From NCBI RefSeq assembly GCF_004208515.1, contig NZ_SGIM01000003.1, positions 1 through 64,000 on the forward strand: 64,000 bases of DNA, read 5' to 3'. Every line of letters starts with the position of its first letter. Positions within the stretch are counted from its first letter, which is position 1. The notes beneath the pieces were generated by a model, which did no database searches, was not told the DNA's origin, and worked only from the letters and a program-made list of their open reading frames with translations. Source of the stretch: Acinetobacter halotolerans (GTDB taxonomy: Bacteria; Pseudomonadota; Gammaproteobacteria; Pseudomonadales; Moraxellaceae). Positions 16,177 through 26,505 of the stretch are shown here, one piece after another. The position numbers and the translations under genes are program-made.

Positions 16177-18725
16177 TTACAAACCGCCTCAGTCATTATT
16201 AAACTTTGTTGATCCTGCGCAAGTTGTGCTGTTACGTCATAGGTAATTTCACATTGCTCAGCGCTATCTTCACCCCATTTTACATAGAGGTGATCTTGTG
16301 CTTTAGGTGTGCGCAAATAAACCATACTGCCTTGAGCAACGATACCAACTGCTTCATTGTTTTGATCAAACACTTGTGCTGCAAATGGAAGACTTTCACC
16401 TGTTGCTGTTTTTGCTGCGATATATATGGCATAACCTGTTTTGGTAGAAAAATCGACTTTTGTGATTGCACCTGCAAACGGAGCAATACGCTGACTAGTT
16501 TCTTCTAACTCAACATGAGTCGACATTTCTTGCGGATCTAAAGTGATATCATTTAAACGATATGGAGTAACGTAAGGAATAACAGCATAGCCATCCTTAT
16601 TTACTGTTAAACCAGTTGTATTATTCACTTTTGCACCAGCAGCATCAGGCGCATAAACAAGTACCATGGTTTGACCTTGTTCAGGGCCAAATAAAACACC
16701 ATCACGATGTGCAACAATATTACCTGTGAGGCTAACCATTGCTTGCTGATACGCGTCAGCAATACTGTATGAACCACCAACAGTTGTATAATTGGTACGG
16801 TATCGTGCATTCACGTTTAGAGTAGGGCTGTTATAGTCTTGGTGGGACATAGATGAACCATAACTAAAACGATCTCCTACTGTGCCACTGACACCAACAG
16901 TACGGTTGTTTTGTGATGCGTTTGCATTGACATTCATTGAATGCTTTTTAAAGCTCAATGGGAATGAAAGTGTCATCAAATATTCGGTATCGCGTGTTTG
17001 ATTATTTGAACCATAATCAATTTGACGATTGGTTGCAGATAAACCATATGTTAAGCCTTGGTAATTATTGCTATAACCAATTTGATATTGCTCGCCACTT
17101 TCCTTGCGATTCCAATAATCCACCCATGAACCGACCATGTAGAAGTTACCCCAACCATCAGGTAGCCCCTGATTCAAGGTAATTTGGAATTCACTACGTT
17201 GTTTACCAACAGCGAAGCTATTCATACCTTTTTGTTCTAAATCGCGAATTAATAGTGCATCACGTAATTTATAATAATTTTCGGTCGAATATCGATAGGC
17301 TGCTAAGGTTAGGTTAGTGCTTGTTGGTGCAATTAACTTACTATAACTTAGGCGGAAACTTTGACCTGATTGTGATTCTTTTTTTTCAAAATCAGCTTCA
17401 GAGTGCGTCACATCAAGTGAAATCGCACCAATCGGTGTGGCAAAGGCTGTACCAACTAATGCTGAAGCGTATTTTTCAGTTGCTTGAAAACCAGTATAGC
17501 CCGTCAGGTAGTTGTTGATACCGCGTTGATATTTACCTTGTACAACCCAAGGGTCTAAATCAATATCACGATCACGGAATTCACCAGCAGTAACAGAATA
17601 TCTACTCATACCTGGACGTAACATTTGAACGACCGAAGCATAAGGAATTGCAAATCTTTGTATTTCACCGCTAGATTCGATGACTGAAACTTCGAGTTCA
17701 CCACCAAAGCCTGTTGGATAAAGATCATTAATTTCAAAACTTCCTGGTGATACAGTGGTTTGATAGATTAATTGACCTTGTTGACGAACCTCTACCTTAG
17801 CATTGGTTTTAGCATTACCACGAATACGTGGTGCATAGCCCAACATACTATTTGGTAACATACGGTCATCACTAGAAAAATCGACACCACGATACCCAAA
17901 TGAATCAAAAATTTCACCATTGGTAAAACTATCGCCCAGTGTTAAAACGCTGCGATATTGTGGGAAAGCTCGCTGTAAATAGGTACTTGTGGTTTGATAA
18001 TTTGATTTCTTTTCATCTTCATTTGGTCGGTCTTTCCATTGCCATTGACCATTATGGCGTAATTGCCAACCTGCTATATTCGCTCCAGCAGTCAAGGCCA
18101 TGAATGCATTGGTTGTTTCTTTATTGTCATTGCTACGATTGAATGTCTTATAAGCAGTACCGCTATAAGATAAGAAACCGGCATTGATACCACGATCCCA
18201 AATACTTGGATCGACATATCCTTGCGCATTTTTTTGTAATGCAACTTGGGGAATAGAAATATCTACACGTAATTTTGAAGTATCAAAATCATAATAGGCA
18301 TCCTCAATCCATTCATCTATTTTTAAACAACTATTTTGTGATAAAGCGGATTGTTGTCGAGCAAGAATATCTTGTTTTACACCGTATTCGAGTAGGGCAC
18401 CTGAGTTAAAGCATGTGATCGCATTTTGTTTTGGATCAACTGCTTTAAACACCATTCGGCGTTTTCCGAACCATTGGCCATTGATATATACATCGACGTT
18501 ATATTCACCAGCTAAAACGGGGTTACCATATTTAAAACGCGAAATATCAATCTTTTGCGCATCACCGATTAAAAAAGAAGAGTTAAACTCAGCTTCCATC
18601 GCATTTTTGTGTGCGGGTTCATCTGCATAGACCATAACAGGAACAGTCATGCTGACCATGCCAGATGCAAGGTAAAAACAAATATGACGCTTTAATAATC
18701 TATGTGGTGCGTGCTGTTTAGACAT
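16173..18725 (-). CDS. Outer membrane usher of a chaperone-usher pilus, FimD/PapC family
   Basis: An 850-residue beta-barrel that receives chaperone-pilin complexes in the periplasm and threads the growing pilus through the outer membrane. A long signal peptide ends near residue 35 (VMVYA). The N-terminal periplasmic domain (AEFNSSFLIGDAQKIDISRFKYG) recognises the chaperone; then comes the barrel with the plug domain around PGSFEINDLYPTGFGGELEV, and two C-terminal domains with a Cys near the end (EQCEITYD). The gene looks complete, with an AGGCGA ribosome site nine bases before the ATG. It lies third in the operon after pilin and chaperone. Confidence 0.92.
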   Translation of the reverse strand: MSKQHAPHRLLKRHICFYLASGMVSMTVPVMVYADEPAHKNAMEAEFNSSFLIGDAQKIDISRFKYGNPVLAGEYNVDVYINGQWFGKRRMVFKAVDPKQNAITCFNSGALLEYGVKQDILARQQSALSQNSCLKIDEWIEDAYYDFDTSKLRVDISIPQVALQKNAQGYVDPSIWDRGINAGFLSYSGTAYKTFNRSNDNKETTNAFMALTAGANIAGWQLRHNGQWQWKDRPNEDEKKSNYQTTSTYLQRAFPQYRSVLTLGDSFTNGEIFDSFGYRGVDFSSDDRMLPNSMLGYAPRIRGNAKTNAKVEVRQQGQLIYQTTVSPGSFEINDLYPTGFGGELEVSVIESSGEIQRFAIPYASVVQMLRPGMSRYSVTAGEFRDRDIDLDPWVVQGKYQRGINNYLTGYTGFQATEKYASALVGTAFATPIGAISLDVTHSEADFEKKESQSGQSFRLSYSKLIAPTSTNLTLAAYRYSTENYYKLRDALLIRDLEQKGMNSFAVGKQRSEFQITLNQGLPDGWGNFYMVGSWVDYWNRKESGEQYQIGYSNNYQGLTYGLSATNRQIDYGSNNQTRDTEYLMTLSFPLSFKKHSMNVNANASQNNRTVGVSGTVGDRFSYGSSMSHQDYNSPTLNVNARYRTNYTTVGGSYSIADAYQQAMVSLTGNIVAHRDGVLFGPEQGQTMVLVYAPDAAGAKVNNTTGLTVNKDGYAVIPYVTPYRLNDITLDPQEMSTHVELEETSQRIAPFAGAITKVDFSTKTGYAIYIAAKTATGESLPFAAQVFDQNNEAVGIVAQGSMVYLRTPKAQDHLYVKWGEDSAEQCEITYDVTAQLAQDQQSLIMTEAVCK

Positions 18726-18786
18726 GATAAAAATCGCCTATATGGTATAGGTACTTAAAATTATTGGTTATTTAAGTGAAGAATGA

Positions 18787-19527
18787 TTATTGGAACTTGA
18801 TTGGTCTTTCGACACGTCCGCCATAATCATTTACATTGATAAAACTCATCTTCTCAGTATTCGTGTTTTTTAGTTGAACACGATCTTCGGAAAAAGGCTT
18901 TAGCATGAGACCTTGAGGTAATAAATCGACTTTTTTATCACCATTGGCTTGGAAAATTGAAGTCATGGTAATGTGGAAAGGGGTCGGATTTTTAATGACA
19001 AGGCTTTGACCAGATTTTTGCCATTGCAGTTTATCAGCCGCTAAGTTGGCATCTGCTTTTATAGTTGCTGGACGATAAAAAAACTTAATTCTTGAACGAA
19101 TCGCAAGTTGCAAGAAATTATCTGGGATAGCTTCATTCCCTTTACCTGTTGGACTAGGTGGGATATCTAGCACATTTAACCAAAGTACAGTTTCTTGTTG
19201 TTGATTTAATTGTGAAGCACTAGGCAACGCTGTGATACGAAGCGTTTGGCTTTTTGCAGCTTCCACACGCGAAATCGGAGGCGTGATCATGAAAGGTACT
19301 TTTGATTGGTCAGGGGTACTTTTTGGATCACCTTCATCAATCCAAGCTTGGACAAGTGCAGGTTTTGAGCCATTATTGCTAAGTTGTAAGGTCACTTCAC
19401 GTGCATCGGAAGGGTAAATAACCCGTGTACCGTGAATGATCATTTCTGCATGTGTGACAGTTGCCATCACTGAACAAAGTGCTATACCAGACAAAAATTT
19501 ACAACCGCTAAATGACATGTGCAACAT
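18787..19527 (-). CDS. Periplasmic pilus chaperone, PapD/FimC family
   Basis: Folds pilin subunits by donating its G1 strand and delivers them to the usher. After the signal peptide (ending THA) the mature protein has the two immunoglobulin-like domains. GTRVIYPSDAREVTLQLSN contains the first conserved Arg of the subunit-binding cleft and RSRIKFFYRP holds the conserved Lys. The G1 strand lies at the end of the N-terminal domain around QLAIRSRIKF. The reading frame begins six bases earlier with a TTG; I placed the start at the ATG at 19527, giving 246 residues, although an ATG at 19518 is also possible. Confidence 0.9.
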   Translation of the reverse strand: MLHMSFSGCKFLSGIALCSVMATVTHAEMIIHGTRVIYPSDAREVTLQLSNNGSKPALVQAWIDEGDPKSTPDQSKVPFMITPPISRVEAAKSQTLRITALPSASQLNQQQETVLWLNVLDIPPSPTGKGNEAIPDNFLQLAIRSRIKFFYRPATIKADANLAADKLQWQKSGQSLVIKNPTPFHITMTSIFQANGDKKVDLLPQGLMLKPFSEDRVQLKNTNTEKMSFINVNDYGGRVERPIKFQ

Positions 19528-19560
19528 TCTCAAAAAAGACAGATGATTTTAAAAGTGAAA

Positions 19561-19592
19561 AGAGTTTCTACGCTCTAAAACATAGAAACTCT
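19561..19592 (-). promoter_or_regulatory. Intercistronic hairpin between pilin and chaperone genes
   Basis: AGAGTTTCTA (19561-19570) and TAGAAACTCT (19583-19592) form a perfect ten-pair stem with a 12-base loop. On the minus strand it lies just after the pilin stop, followed by the weak tail TTTCACTTTT. It can stabilise the pilin message and stop a part of the transcripts before the chaperone gene, which would give excess major pilin. Confidence 0.65.
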
Positions 19593-19604
19593 GTTATCAA
19601 TAAA

Positions 19605-20138
19605 TTATTGATAAATAATTGTGTATTGAACTGAAGTTGTTACTTCACCAGCAGTAGATGCGCCAGTAGCATAGTATTCAGCATAGTAGTTCAAATCAGC
19701 GCTACCGCCTTCAACAACATCAACCCACTGAGAGTTAGTTTGAGCACCAGTTGCGCCAGCAGCGAGTACTGGAATTACTTGGTTGTTGTTACCTAATAAT
19801 TGAACATCAACGTTTTGTGCACCAGCAGCAGCTTGGTTGATTAAACGACCAGTATTGAAATCAACAGTCGCGCCTGGTTCGAAGTAAGTTGCAACTTTAC
19901 CTTCTGAACAATCTTCTAAGTTGATTTGGAAAGGAGTACGACCTGCAACATCGCCAGCATTAGCTAAAGTCTGTCTAGAAACTGTTGGAAGAGTAACGAT
20001 AAAATCTTTACCCGCTGGAGTAACAATGTTACAAGTTTTGTCAGTTACTAAACCATTGATTGTAATAGTACCATCAGCAGCTTGAGCATTTGCAATACCT
20101 ACAACTGAAAGTGCAGCGATCAAAGCAAGTTTTTTCAT
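19605..20138 (-). CDS. Major fimbrial subunit (type 1 pilin family), 177 aa
   Basis: Structural subunit of the pilus rod. The signal peptide MKKLALIAALSVVGIANAQA is followed by ADGTITINGLVTDKTC, the donor strand and the first Cys; the second Cys is in NLEDCSEG, and the pilin fold ends with the aromatic strand SVQYTIIYQ. It is the first gene of a four-gene operon and shows a codon and amino acid bias (many Ala, Gly, Asn, Thr) that fits high expression. Upstream lie 470 AT-rich bases that hold the operon promoter. Confidence 0.93.
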   Translation of the reverse strand: MKKLALIAALSVVGIANAQAADGTITINGLVTDKTCNIVTPAGKDFIVTLPTVSRQTLANAGDVAGRTPFQINLEDCSEGKVATYFEPGATVDFNTGRLINQAAAGAQNVDVQLLGNNNQVIPVLAAGATGAQTNSQWVDVVEGGSADLNYYAEYYATGASTAGEVTTSVQYTIIYQ

Positions 20139-20611
20139 AATAATATCTCGAATACATCAGCTAAAAAATTGAATTAGATTACTTTTTCAGGTTATTTTTG
20201 CGCCGAACAAGTAATGTGCGAAATATACCAGTTATTAAAAAAAATGCAAACTACGTCACATAAAATTAATTTATTAATCATATATTATGAAAACTGTAAG
20301 TAAGTGGCTGTTTAGTTTTATTTTTTTTTGTTGGAAAAATAATTTTATTTATAGAAATTGTGAAAAATCACGCATAAATCCATTAATTTTTTAAGTAAAT
20401 ATTGAGTAACTGTTTAATTTTTGTTCAAAATTAAGGTTTTTTTATATGAATTTTTTATGACAGTCCGTGTTTGATGAAACATTTTTTTGAATTTCTAGTC
20501 AAAAAGTATGGCATTAACAAAAATGCATAATTGGTTTTAAGAATTTCTTAAGATTGGGAGCTTAGTTTTTAATCATGGTCTGATGGTAAAAACACCAATA
20601 AGGAGATTTCA
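20139..20611. promoter_or_regulatory. Divergent control region of the pilus operon and the 116-aa gene
   Basis: A very AT-rich stretch of about 470 bases with long T and A runs between divergent genes. It must hold the promoters of both. An AAGGAGAT ribosome site precedes the gene at 20612. I see no invertible element, no long direct repeats and no clear operator, so phase variation by inversion is not supported. The A/T runs suggest bending and binding by H-NS-like silencers. Confidence 0.45.
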
Positions 20612-20962
20612 ATGAACATGCTTTATACCCATAAACCAAACTACTATTTCTTTGCTCATAAATTCGTCTTGTTCTTAGAGGATTATTTAAAAAGTCACTC
20701 TACAGAACAACAGCGTACCAGTTTTAATTTACAAACGATTTATGATTTGTTTGGTCATGATCGAGCTTCAAGTACAACAAATCTAGAAGGCATTTTAAAT
20801 ATTGCAGATGAATATGTATTGGACACTGATGAAGGGCAGCAAGCATTGATTCGTGCGTACCACGTGCATTTAGATAATCATGTACTGACTTTGGAGTTTA
20901 ATCCAAAAGCTGTTGCATGCTTAAAAGGCGGTCAAACGATCGTAAGCCCGCAAGCGGCTTAA
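20612..20962 (+). CDS. Hypothetical protein, 116 aa
   Basis: I do not recognise this protein. It has a near-ideal AAGGAGAT ribosome site and a terminator, so it is a real gene. The N-terminus is aromatic (YTHKPNYYFFAHKFVLFLEDYLKSH), the middle contains TIYDLFGHDRASSTTNLEGILNIADEYVL and the end NPKAVACLKGGQTIV. It is soluble, with no signal peptide or membrane helix. It is transcribed away from the pilus operon; that alone does not link it to pili. Confidence 0.65.
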   Translation: MNMLYTHKPNYYFFAHKFVLFLEDYLKSHSTEQQRTSFNLQTIYDLFGHDRASSTTNLEGILNIADEYVLDTDEGQQALIRAYHVHLDNHVLTLEFNPKAVACLKGGQTIVSPQAA

Positions 20963-20993
20963 GCTGGGCATAGAAGACTAATTCCTCGTTGAT

Positions 20994-21031
20994 ACACTTA
21001 GTTATAGATCCTTTAGCTAAGTGTTTTTTTA
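20994..21031 (+). terminator. Terminator after the 116-aa gene
   Basis: ACACTTAG (20994-21001) pairs with CTAAGTGT (21017-21024), followed by a run of T. Confidence 0.8.
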
Positions 21032-21098
21032 TCAAGCTGATTTTAAGACATGTATTGGTTATGATGTTTATATCGAATCAAGTAATCAGAATAATGTT

Positions 21099-21311
21099 AT
21101 GGATAAGGATTTTAACTCAGAAACTTATACTGTAGATGAAAGTATTAGCGATACTATTTTGTGGTTGATGCATCATCAAGAGATCTTTGATTCATTTCAT
21201 TTTGATGTGCATACGCAAGAGTTGTCTGTGACACATGCAGCAGGTGTGGATATCATCCGAGTTGGCATGTTTTTGAATGCCAAATACGGCATATTGGTTA
21301 CATCAATTTAA
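21099..21311 (+). CDS. Hypothetical protein, about 70 aa, start uncertain
   Basis: A small acidic open frame with a regular protein-like composition (MDKDFNSETYTVDESISD at its start, then aromatic and His-rich sequence). The frame can be extended to a GTG at 21021, but this codon lies inside the terminator stem of the previous gene, so the ATG at 21099 is more likely. Neither start has a good ribosome site. It is followed by a bidirectional terminator. Function unknown; real gene with moderate confidence. Confidence 0.45.
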   Translation: MDKDFNSETYTVDESISDTILWLMHHQEIFDSFHFDVHTQELSVTHAAGVDIIRVGMFLNAKYGILVTSI

Positions 21312-21331
21312 AACTAGTGATTTATTTAGAA

Positions 21332-21359
21332 AAAAGCCTTGTCGACTGACAAGGCTTTT
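21332..21359. terminator. Bidirectional terminator before bioB
   Basis: AAAAGCCTTGTC (21332-21343) and GACAAGGCTTTT (21348-21359) form a twelve-pair stem with a GACT loop between two convergent genes. Confidence 0.9.
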
Positions 21360-21363
21360 GAAT

Positions 21364-22353
21364 TTATGCGCTCATGGCATCTACTGTGAGTTCAGCAATA
21401 CTTGGTTTCGGTTTTTCAGCAGTGAGACCGAGTTTAGCAAACAAGAGTTGGTCTTTACCTTCACCTGCATTTGGTGTGGTTAAAAGCTTTTCACCAGAGA
21501 ATAACGAATTAGCCCCAGCCATAAATGCTAGTGCTTGATCAGAATCACTTAAAGACTCACGGCCAGCGGATAAACGAATATAACTATGCGGCATGATGAT
21601 ACGTGCAACAGCGATCGTGCGTATCCATTCAGTTACTTCAAGTTTTTCAACATCAGCAAGTGGTGTACCTTCGATTGGCACAAGCATGTTAATCGGCACG
21701 GATTCAGGATGAACAGGCATAGTCGCAAGTTCATGCAATAAACCAATACGATCATTACGGCTTTCGCCTAAGCCCACAATACCACCGCTACATACTTTCA
21801 TACCTGCCTGACGCACATGATCAAGGGTATCCAGACGATCATCAAAGGTACGGGTACTAATAATATGTGAATAATATTCGCGAGATGTATCTAGGTTATG
21901 GTTGTAATAATCTAAACCAGCATCTTTTAGGCGTTCTGCTTGAGATTGATTGAGCATTCCTAAGGTCATACACGTTTCTAAACCAAGTGCTTTCACTTCA
22001 CGTACCATTTCCAGTACATACGGCATATCACGTTCATGCGGATTACGCCAAGCTGCACCCATACAGAAGCGAGAAGAACCCGATTCTTTTGCTGATAGTG
22101 CTTCGCGAATAACTTTATCGACCGCGATACGTTTTTCAGCTTCCAATTTAGAATCATAACGAGCTGATTGTGAGCAATACTTACAGTCTTCTGGGCATTT
22201 GCCTGTTTTAATAGAAAGAAGCGTACTTACCTGAATCGTATTGGCTTGGAAATGTTGACGATGAACGCCTTGCGCTTCAAATACTAAGTCTAAAAACGGT
22301 TGATCATATAGGGCTTGGATTTCATCACGAGTCCAGTCATTACGTACAGTCAT
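21364..22353 (-). CDS. bioB: Biotin synthase
   Basis: Radical-SAM enzyme that inserts sulfur into dethiobiotin to give biotin. The CX3CX2C cluster motif is in [13 protein letters not shown] (residues about 50-62); [15 protein letters not shown] and the Arg of RLSAGRES bind the second [2Fe-2S] cluster and substrate. I took the ATG at 22353 ([11 protein letters not shown]), which gives 329 residues, the length I remember for Acinetobacter BioB, rather than the ATG four codons upstream. It stands apart from other bio genes. It ends at the bidirectional terminator. Confidence 0.95.
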   Translation of the reverse strand: MTVRNDWTRDEIQALYDQPFLDLVFEAQGVHRQHFQANTIQVSTLLSIKTGKCPEDCKYCSQSARYDSKLEAEKRIAVDKVIREALSAKESGSSRFCMGAAWRNPHERDMPYVLEMVREVKALGLETCMTLGMLNQSQAERLKDAGLDYYNHNLDTSREYYSHIISTRTFDDRLDTLDHVRQAGMKVCSGGIVGLGESRNDRIGLLHELATMPVHPESVPINMLVPIEGTPLADVEKLEVTEWIRTIAVARIIMPHSYIRLSAGRESLSDSDQALAFMAGANSLFSGEKLLTTPNAGEGKDQLLFAKLGLTAEKPKPSIAELTVDAMSA

Positions 22354-22432
22354 TGTTATATCCATGATGATAGATTACGTTTGTTGAGATTAATCATACA
22401 GAAATCATGCCAAAGCCAAAGGGCAAAAAACA

Positions 22433-23557
22433 TCATTTTTCTATTTGATGCACAATTGCTTGGCGCGATTGTTGTTGAATTGCCCAATCAATATGTACAT
22501 TTACAATCTCATCGTGCCATATTTTTGCTTCTTGCAATTTGGCTACGATTTCAGCTGAGTATGGCGCATTTCCTAAACCGATTGCAATATTACGCTTAAA
22601 GGATTGGTAGCCCGTACGACGGATTGGACTGCCTTCGGTATTGGCTAAAAATGTTGCTTCATCCCATTGCCATATTTCGAGCAGACTAATGTCGTCTAAA
22701 CTATGTCTTGGATCGAAGTCAGGGATAGATGCTGTTTGAGCAAAACCATTCCAAGGGCAAATAAGCTGACAGTCATCACAGCCAAAAATACGATTGCCAA
22801 TACCTTGGCGTAGGTCTTCGGGGATAATACCTTTATATTCAATGGTCAAATACGCGATACATTTTCTAGCATCCAGCATATAAGGCTCAACAATTGCTTG
22901 GGTTGGGCAGATGTCAATACATGCAGTACATGAGCCACAATGTGCTGTTGCAGGTTCATCAAAGGGCAATTCTAAAGAGGTAAAGAGTTCGCCTAAGACA
23001 AAAAAAGAACCTGATTTTTTGTGGATTAATAATGTATGTTTTCCAGTCCACCCCATGCCGGCACTCTCAGCTAAAGACTTTTCAAAAATGGGGGCTGAGT
23101 CAGCGAAAGGACGTGATTCAAAATCTCCCACTTTTTCTTTAATGCGAGTGGCTAAGGTTTTAAGTCGTCCTCGCATGACCTTATGATAATCACGTCCACG
23201 AGCATAACGCGCAATAATGGCTGAATTTGGTTCAAATGGTACATAACGAGACTTGGGTGATGCCACAAGATAGTTCATTCGCACACAGATAATGCTTTTT
23301 GTGCCCGGTACGAGTAAGGTTGGATTAGCACGTTTTTCTAAATTTTCTTCTAGATAATGCATGTCAGCATGATAGCCACGTTTTAAATATTCTTTGAAAC
23401 GTGGCATTTGATCTTGAGCATCTGGTTTGGCAATGACACAATCAGAAAAGCCTAAGTCTAAAGCCTGTGCTTTTATCCATGCTTTAAGTTCTTGAGGATC
23501 AAACTGTTGTAGCTCAATTTTTTGAGACAGTTTTTGAGACGATGCGGTGGAAGCCAT
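22433..23557 (-). CDS. queG: Epoxyqueuosine reductase
   Basis: Last enzyme of queuosine synthesis: reduces epoxyqueuosine in tRNA with cobalamin and two [4Fe-4S] clusters. The cluster ligands are visible in CGSCTACIDICPT and CDDCQLICPW, and the cobalamin-binding N-terminal half has RYARGRDYHKVM and AESAGMGWTGKHTLLI. The start at 23557 (MASTASSQ) gives 374 residues, close to the known 379; the open frame continues upstream without family similarity. It is divergent from nnr with 23 bases between the starts, so the two share a promoter region. Other que genes are not in the window. Confidence 0.93.
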   Translation of the reverse strand: MASTASSQKLSQKIELQQFDPQELKAWIKAQALDLGFSDCVIAKPDAQDQMPRFKEYLKRGYHADMHYLEENLEKRANPTLLVPGTKSIICVRMNYLVASPKSRYVPFEPNSAIIARYARGRDYHKVMRGRLKTLATRIKEKVGDFESRPFADSAPIFEKSLAESAGMGWTGKHTLLIHKKSGSFFVLGELFTSLELPFDEPATAHCGSCTACIDICPTQAIVEPYMLDARKCIAYLTIEYKGIIPEDLRQGIGNRIFGCDDCQLICPWNGFAQTASIPDFDPRHSLDDISLLEIWQWDEATFLANTEGSPIRRTGYQSFKRNIAIGLGNAPYSAEIVAKLQEAKIWHDEIVNVHIDWAIQQQSRQAIVHQIEK

Positions 23558-23580
23558 AAACCAATAATAGGGGAATAAAC

Positions 23581-25068
23581 ATGCAACGCCCAGTTTACCA
23601 TAGCCAAAGTATTCAAGCATGGGAGCGACGTTGGTTTGCTCAGCAAAATTCTTCACTTGGTCTTATGCAACAAGCTGCTTGGGCAATTACACAGCAACTT
23701 CATAATCAATTTCTAAAAAAAAATATCCACAAGGTTGCGATCTGGTGTGGTCAAGGCAACAACGCGGGTGATGGTTTTTATATCGCTGCATTTTTAAAAC
23801 AAGCGGGTTTTGAGGTAACGGTATTTGCCACTGAGTTAGGTCACTCTGCTGATCTAAAGCAAGCTTATATATATGCGCAATCTCAACAGGTGGAAATTGA
23901 AACCATTGATTACTTATTAGCTGAACAAAACGTTCATTCAAATTTACCAGTCTTTGATTGTCATATAGATGCTTTATTTGGCATTGGCCTAAACCGAGCA
24001 CTAGATCTAAGGTGGCAAAATATTATTCAACTGTTTAATGCACAAACAGGCTTGAAAATTTCAATTGATATTCCAAGCGGACTACATGCCAATACTGGAC
24101 AGGCGTTTCCGTGTGCTATTCAAGCTGACCAGACTTTTACGATTCTCGGTTATAAAGCTGGACTGTTCACAGGTCAAGGCAAGGAATTTGTAGGGAAGCT
24201 TCATTTAGTCAGCCTAATTCCAACCGACGAAGAATTAAAGCCAGTGGCTTATTTATCACCAGAAAAAATTACTTTACCTAAACGCAAAGCATTCGGTCAT
24301 AAAGGTAGTTATGGGCATGTCTTGGTAGTGGGAGGGCATGCAGATATGGGTGGAGCGGTCATCATGTCTGCTGAAGCTGCTTTTTATGCAGGTGCAGGAA
24401 AAGTCAGTGTGGTGTGCCATGCCAAACATCATCAATCGATCTTATCGCGTTCACCGAATATTATGGTTCAAGATATCAATACTTTAAATCAAAATGATAT
24501 TCAACAATTATGTCATCACGTGGATGCCGTCTGTTTTGGTATGGGGTTGGGACGAGATGATTGGGCTGAAAATATCTATAAACAATGGTTAGATTCACTC
24601 AATCAAAATACGCAATTAGAAGTTGTGCTTGACGCAGATGGACTTTGGTTTTTAGCCAAGCATCCACAACAGTTAAATGAGCATATCTTTGCAACTCCGC
24701 ATTCAGGCGAAGCGGCGACATTATTGGGCTGTACAGCCGCTGAAATTGAACAAGATCGAATCGCAGCCATTCATCAATTACAACAAAAATATGCAGGACA
24801 ATGGGTGTTGAAAGGCGCAGGTAGCTTGATTTTAGAAGATGATCTATTTATCTGTACCCAAGGTAATGCAGGCATGGGCACCGGAGGGATGGGTGATGTC
24901 TTGGCAGGGATGATTGCCAGTTTAAAAGCACAATTTCATCAGCATGTTAAGTTGCATGAAATCGTTAGCTTACATGCACAAGCAGGTGATCTTTTAGCTG
25001 AAAGCGGTATCCGTGGTTTACAAGCACATGAAATGGGAAAAATGATTTATAAAGTTGTGAATGATTAA
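23581..25068 (+). CDS. nnr: Bifunctional NAD(P)H-hydrate epimerase / dehydratase
   Basis: Repairs hydrated NADH and NADPH. The N-terminal YjeF epimerase domain covers residues 1 to about 210 ([32 protein letters not shown]), the C-terminal ADP-dependent dehydratase about 225-495 ([20 protein letters not shown], then [19 protein letters not shown]). Both nucleotide loops are intact. In the neighbourhood of queG this arrangement recalls the nnr-tsaE order of other gammaproteobacteria, but tsaE is not here. The stop overlaps the convergent ruvC by four bases. Confidence 0.94.
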   Translation: MQRPVYHSQSIQAWERRWFAQQNSSLGLMQQAAWAITQQLHNQFLKKNIHKVAIWCGQGNNAGDGFYIAAFLKQAGFEVTVFATELGHSADLKQAYIYAQSQQVEIETIDYLLAEQNVHSNLPVFDCHIDALFGIGLNRALDLRWQNIIQLFNAQTGLKISIDIPSGLHANTGQAFPCAIQADQTFTILGYKAGLFTGQGKEFVGKLHLVSLIPTDEELKPVAYLSPEKITLPKRKAFGHKGSYGHVLVVGGHADMGGAVIMSAEAAFYAGAGKVSVVCHAKHHQSILSRSPNIMVQDINTLNQNDIQQLCHHVDAVCFGMGLGRDDWAENIYKQWLDSLNQNTQLEVVLDADGLWFLAKHPQQLNEHIFATPHSGEAATLLGCTAAEIEQDRIAAIHQLQQKYAGQWVLKGAGSLILEDDLFICTQGNAGMGTGGMGDVLAGMIASLKAQFHQHVKLHEIVSLHAQAGDLLAESGIRGLQAHEMGKMIYKVVND

Positions 25069-25610
25069 CGACGTCTACTACTTGAACGACTTCGTCCACG
25101 TGCCATACCACCTAAAGCATTCAGCACTGCCAGTTTAGTCATACTTCCTGAGGCATGTGCATGACAAATCGCAGCAGCAAGTGCATCAGCTGCGTCAGAT
25201 TGAGGCTGAATGCTTAAATTAAGTAGGCGCATCACCATCATTTGCACTTGCTCTTTTTCCGCAGCCCCATAGCCGACAACCGATTGCTTAATTTGGCGTG
25301 CAGTATATTCGGCAACTTGTAAATCTAAATTGACCAATGCTGCAATCGCTGCGCCACGTGCTTGACCAAGCTTTAAAGCTGAATCAGGGTTTTGTGCCAT
25401 AAATACTTGTTCTACAGCAGCTTCTGTCGGTCCATGAAATTTAACAATACGCTCTACACCTGCAAAAATACGTTTTAAACGCTCAGGCATTTCCTGTGTT
25501 TCAGTACGAATGGTTCCCGCATCGACAAAACGTAATTTGTTACCATCTTTTTCGATAATTCCGTAACCTGTTAAACGAGAACCAGGATCAATACCAATAA
25601 TGAGTGACAT
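25065..25610 (-). CDS. ruvC: Holliday junction resolvase RuvC
   Basis: Endonuclease that cuts Holliday junctions together with the RuvAB motor. The 181-residue protein starts [17 protein letters not shown] with the first catalytic Asp at position 8; the others are Glu in EAAVEQVF and the pair in [15 protein letters not shown] short basic tail [10 protein letters not shown] at the C-terminus is longer than usual and may bind DNA. ruvA and ruvB are not adjacent. Its end overlaps nnr. Confidence 0.95.
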   Translation of the reverse strand: MSLIIGIDPGSRLTGYGIIEKDGNKLRFVDAGTIRTETQEMPERLKRIFAGVERIVKFHGPTEAAVEQVFMAQNPDSALKLGQARGAAIAALVNLDLQVAEYTARQIKQSVVGYGAAEKEQVQMMVMRLLNLSIQPQSDAADALAAAICHAHASGSMTKLAVLNALGGMARGRSRSSSRRR

Positions 25611-25907
25611 GAAGCACTATAAAACAATAGAAGATGATTGATATTGTTACATAATGCGCTTTTAGCTGCATGATAATTTTGTAGTATTTTGAATTATAAG
25701 AATATAGTTTTTTTATTGCACAATACGTATGAATTTCTATTCAAAACTCTATTTTTCTATCTACTCGCTATTATCCCATTGAGATGATTAAAATTAAGTT
25801 TTATCTCGTATTTGTATTAAATATGAACGTTAATTTAAAAATTAAGTGATTTTTATAAATAAAGTTTGCATTGTCAGGTGTAGGGGCGTATAAAGCTAAT
25901 TCGCTGA

Positions 25908-25984
<77 letters not shown>

Positions 25985-26170
25985 AATTAATATTGCTCTG
26001 TGATGTATTAAAAGTTGTTGTTTATTATTGATTAAGCAGTAGCTGAGTTAGCTTAAATAACCTTAAATAAAGCTAAAAATTATTAAATTCTAGTTATGTA
26101 GCCTTTTCCCTCATCTAGCATTGTAGTAAATTAGATCGATCACTTGAGCTCAGTAATGAGTATTTAAGTT

Positions 26171-26389
26171 TTGAATATTATTAGTGAATGGCATGTCGCC
26201 ACTGCCACAAATGGCAATGAAATTAGTGTGCAAATTATCCCACTTAAACGCCAACAAAGTACAATGGATGGTTTTAAATGGGTAGAAGTAGGTAAAAAGA
26301 TACTTTTGCAGTCTGGTCAAGAAATTGAATTTAACCAAGACGGAAAAAGTTTCTATACTTCGGTCAATAAGCTATATCGTTTGACCTAA
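26171..26389 (+). CDS. Hypothetical protein, 72 aa, TTG start
   Basis: A small frame starting with TTG (MNIISEWHVATATNG) with protein-like composition, rich in Ile, Lys and Gln, ending FYTSVNKLYRLT. No ribosome site is visible and no other in-frame start exists nearby. It is positioned between the initiator tRNA and the first cold-shock gene on the same strand. Function unknown. I keep it because the reading frame looks like folded beta sequence rather than noise. Confidence 0.4.
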   Translation: MNIISEWHVATATNGNEISVQIIPLKRQQSTMDGFKWVEVGKKILLQSGQEIEFNQDGKSFYTSVNKLYRLT

Positions 26390-26505
26390 AATTTGGTATG
26401 CTTGTAGTATCTATTTAAGCAAAATAGATAGAGTTAAAATCAGAAGCAGTTTTGTTTCTAGTTTGGCTTTTTTTTTAAACAAAAGATTTTAAAGGTTTAG
26501 GTTTT

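Noticed and set aside
20139..20611. Invertible promoter (fim switch) before the pilin gene
   Set aside because: No inverted repeats flanking a promoter and no recombinase gene nearby.
21021..21098. GTG start that would extend the 70-aa gene to 96 residues
   Set aside because: The GTG lies inside the terminator of the preceding gene and lacks a ribosome site.
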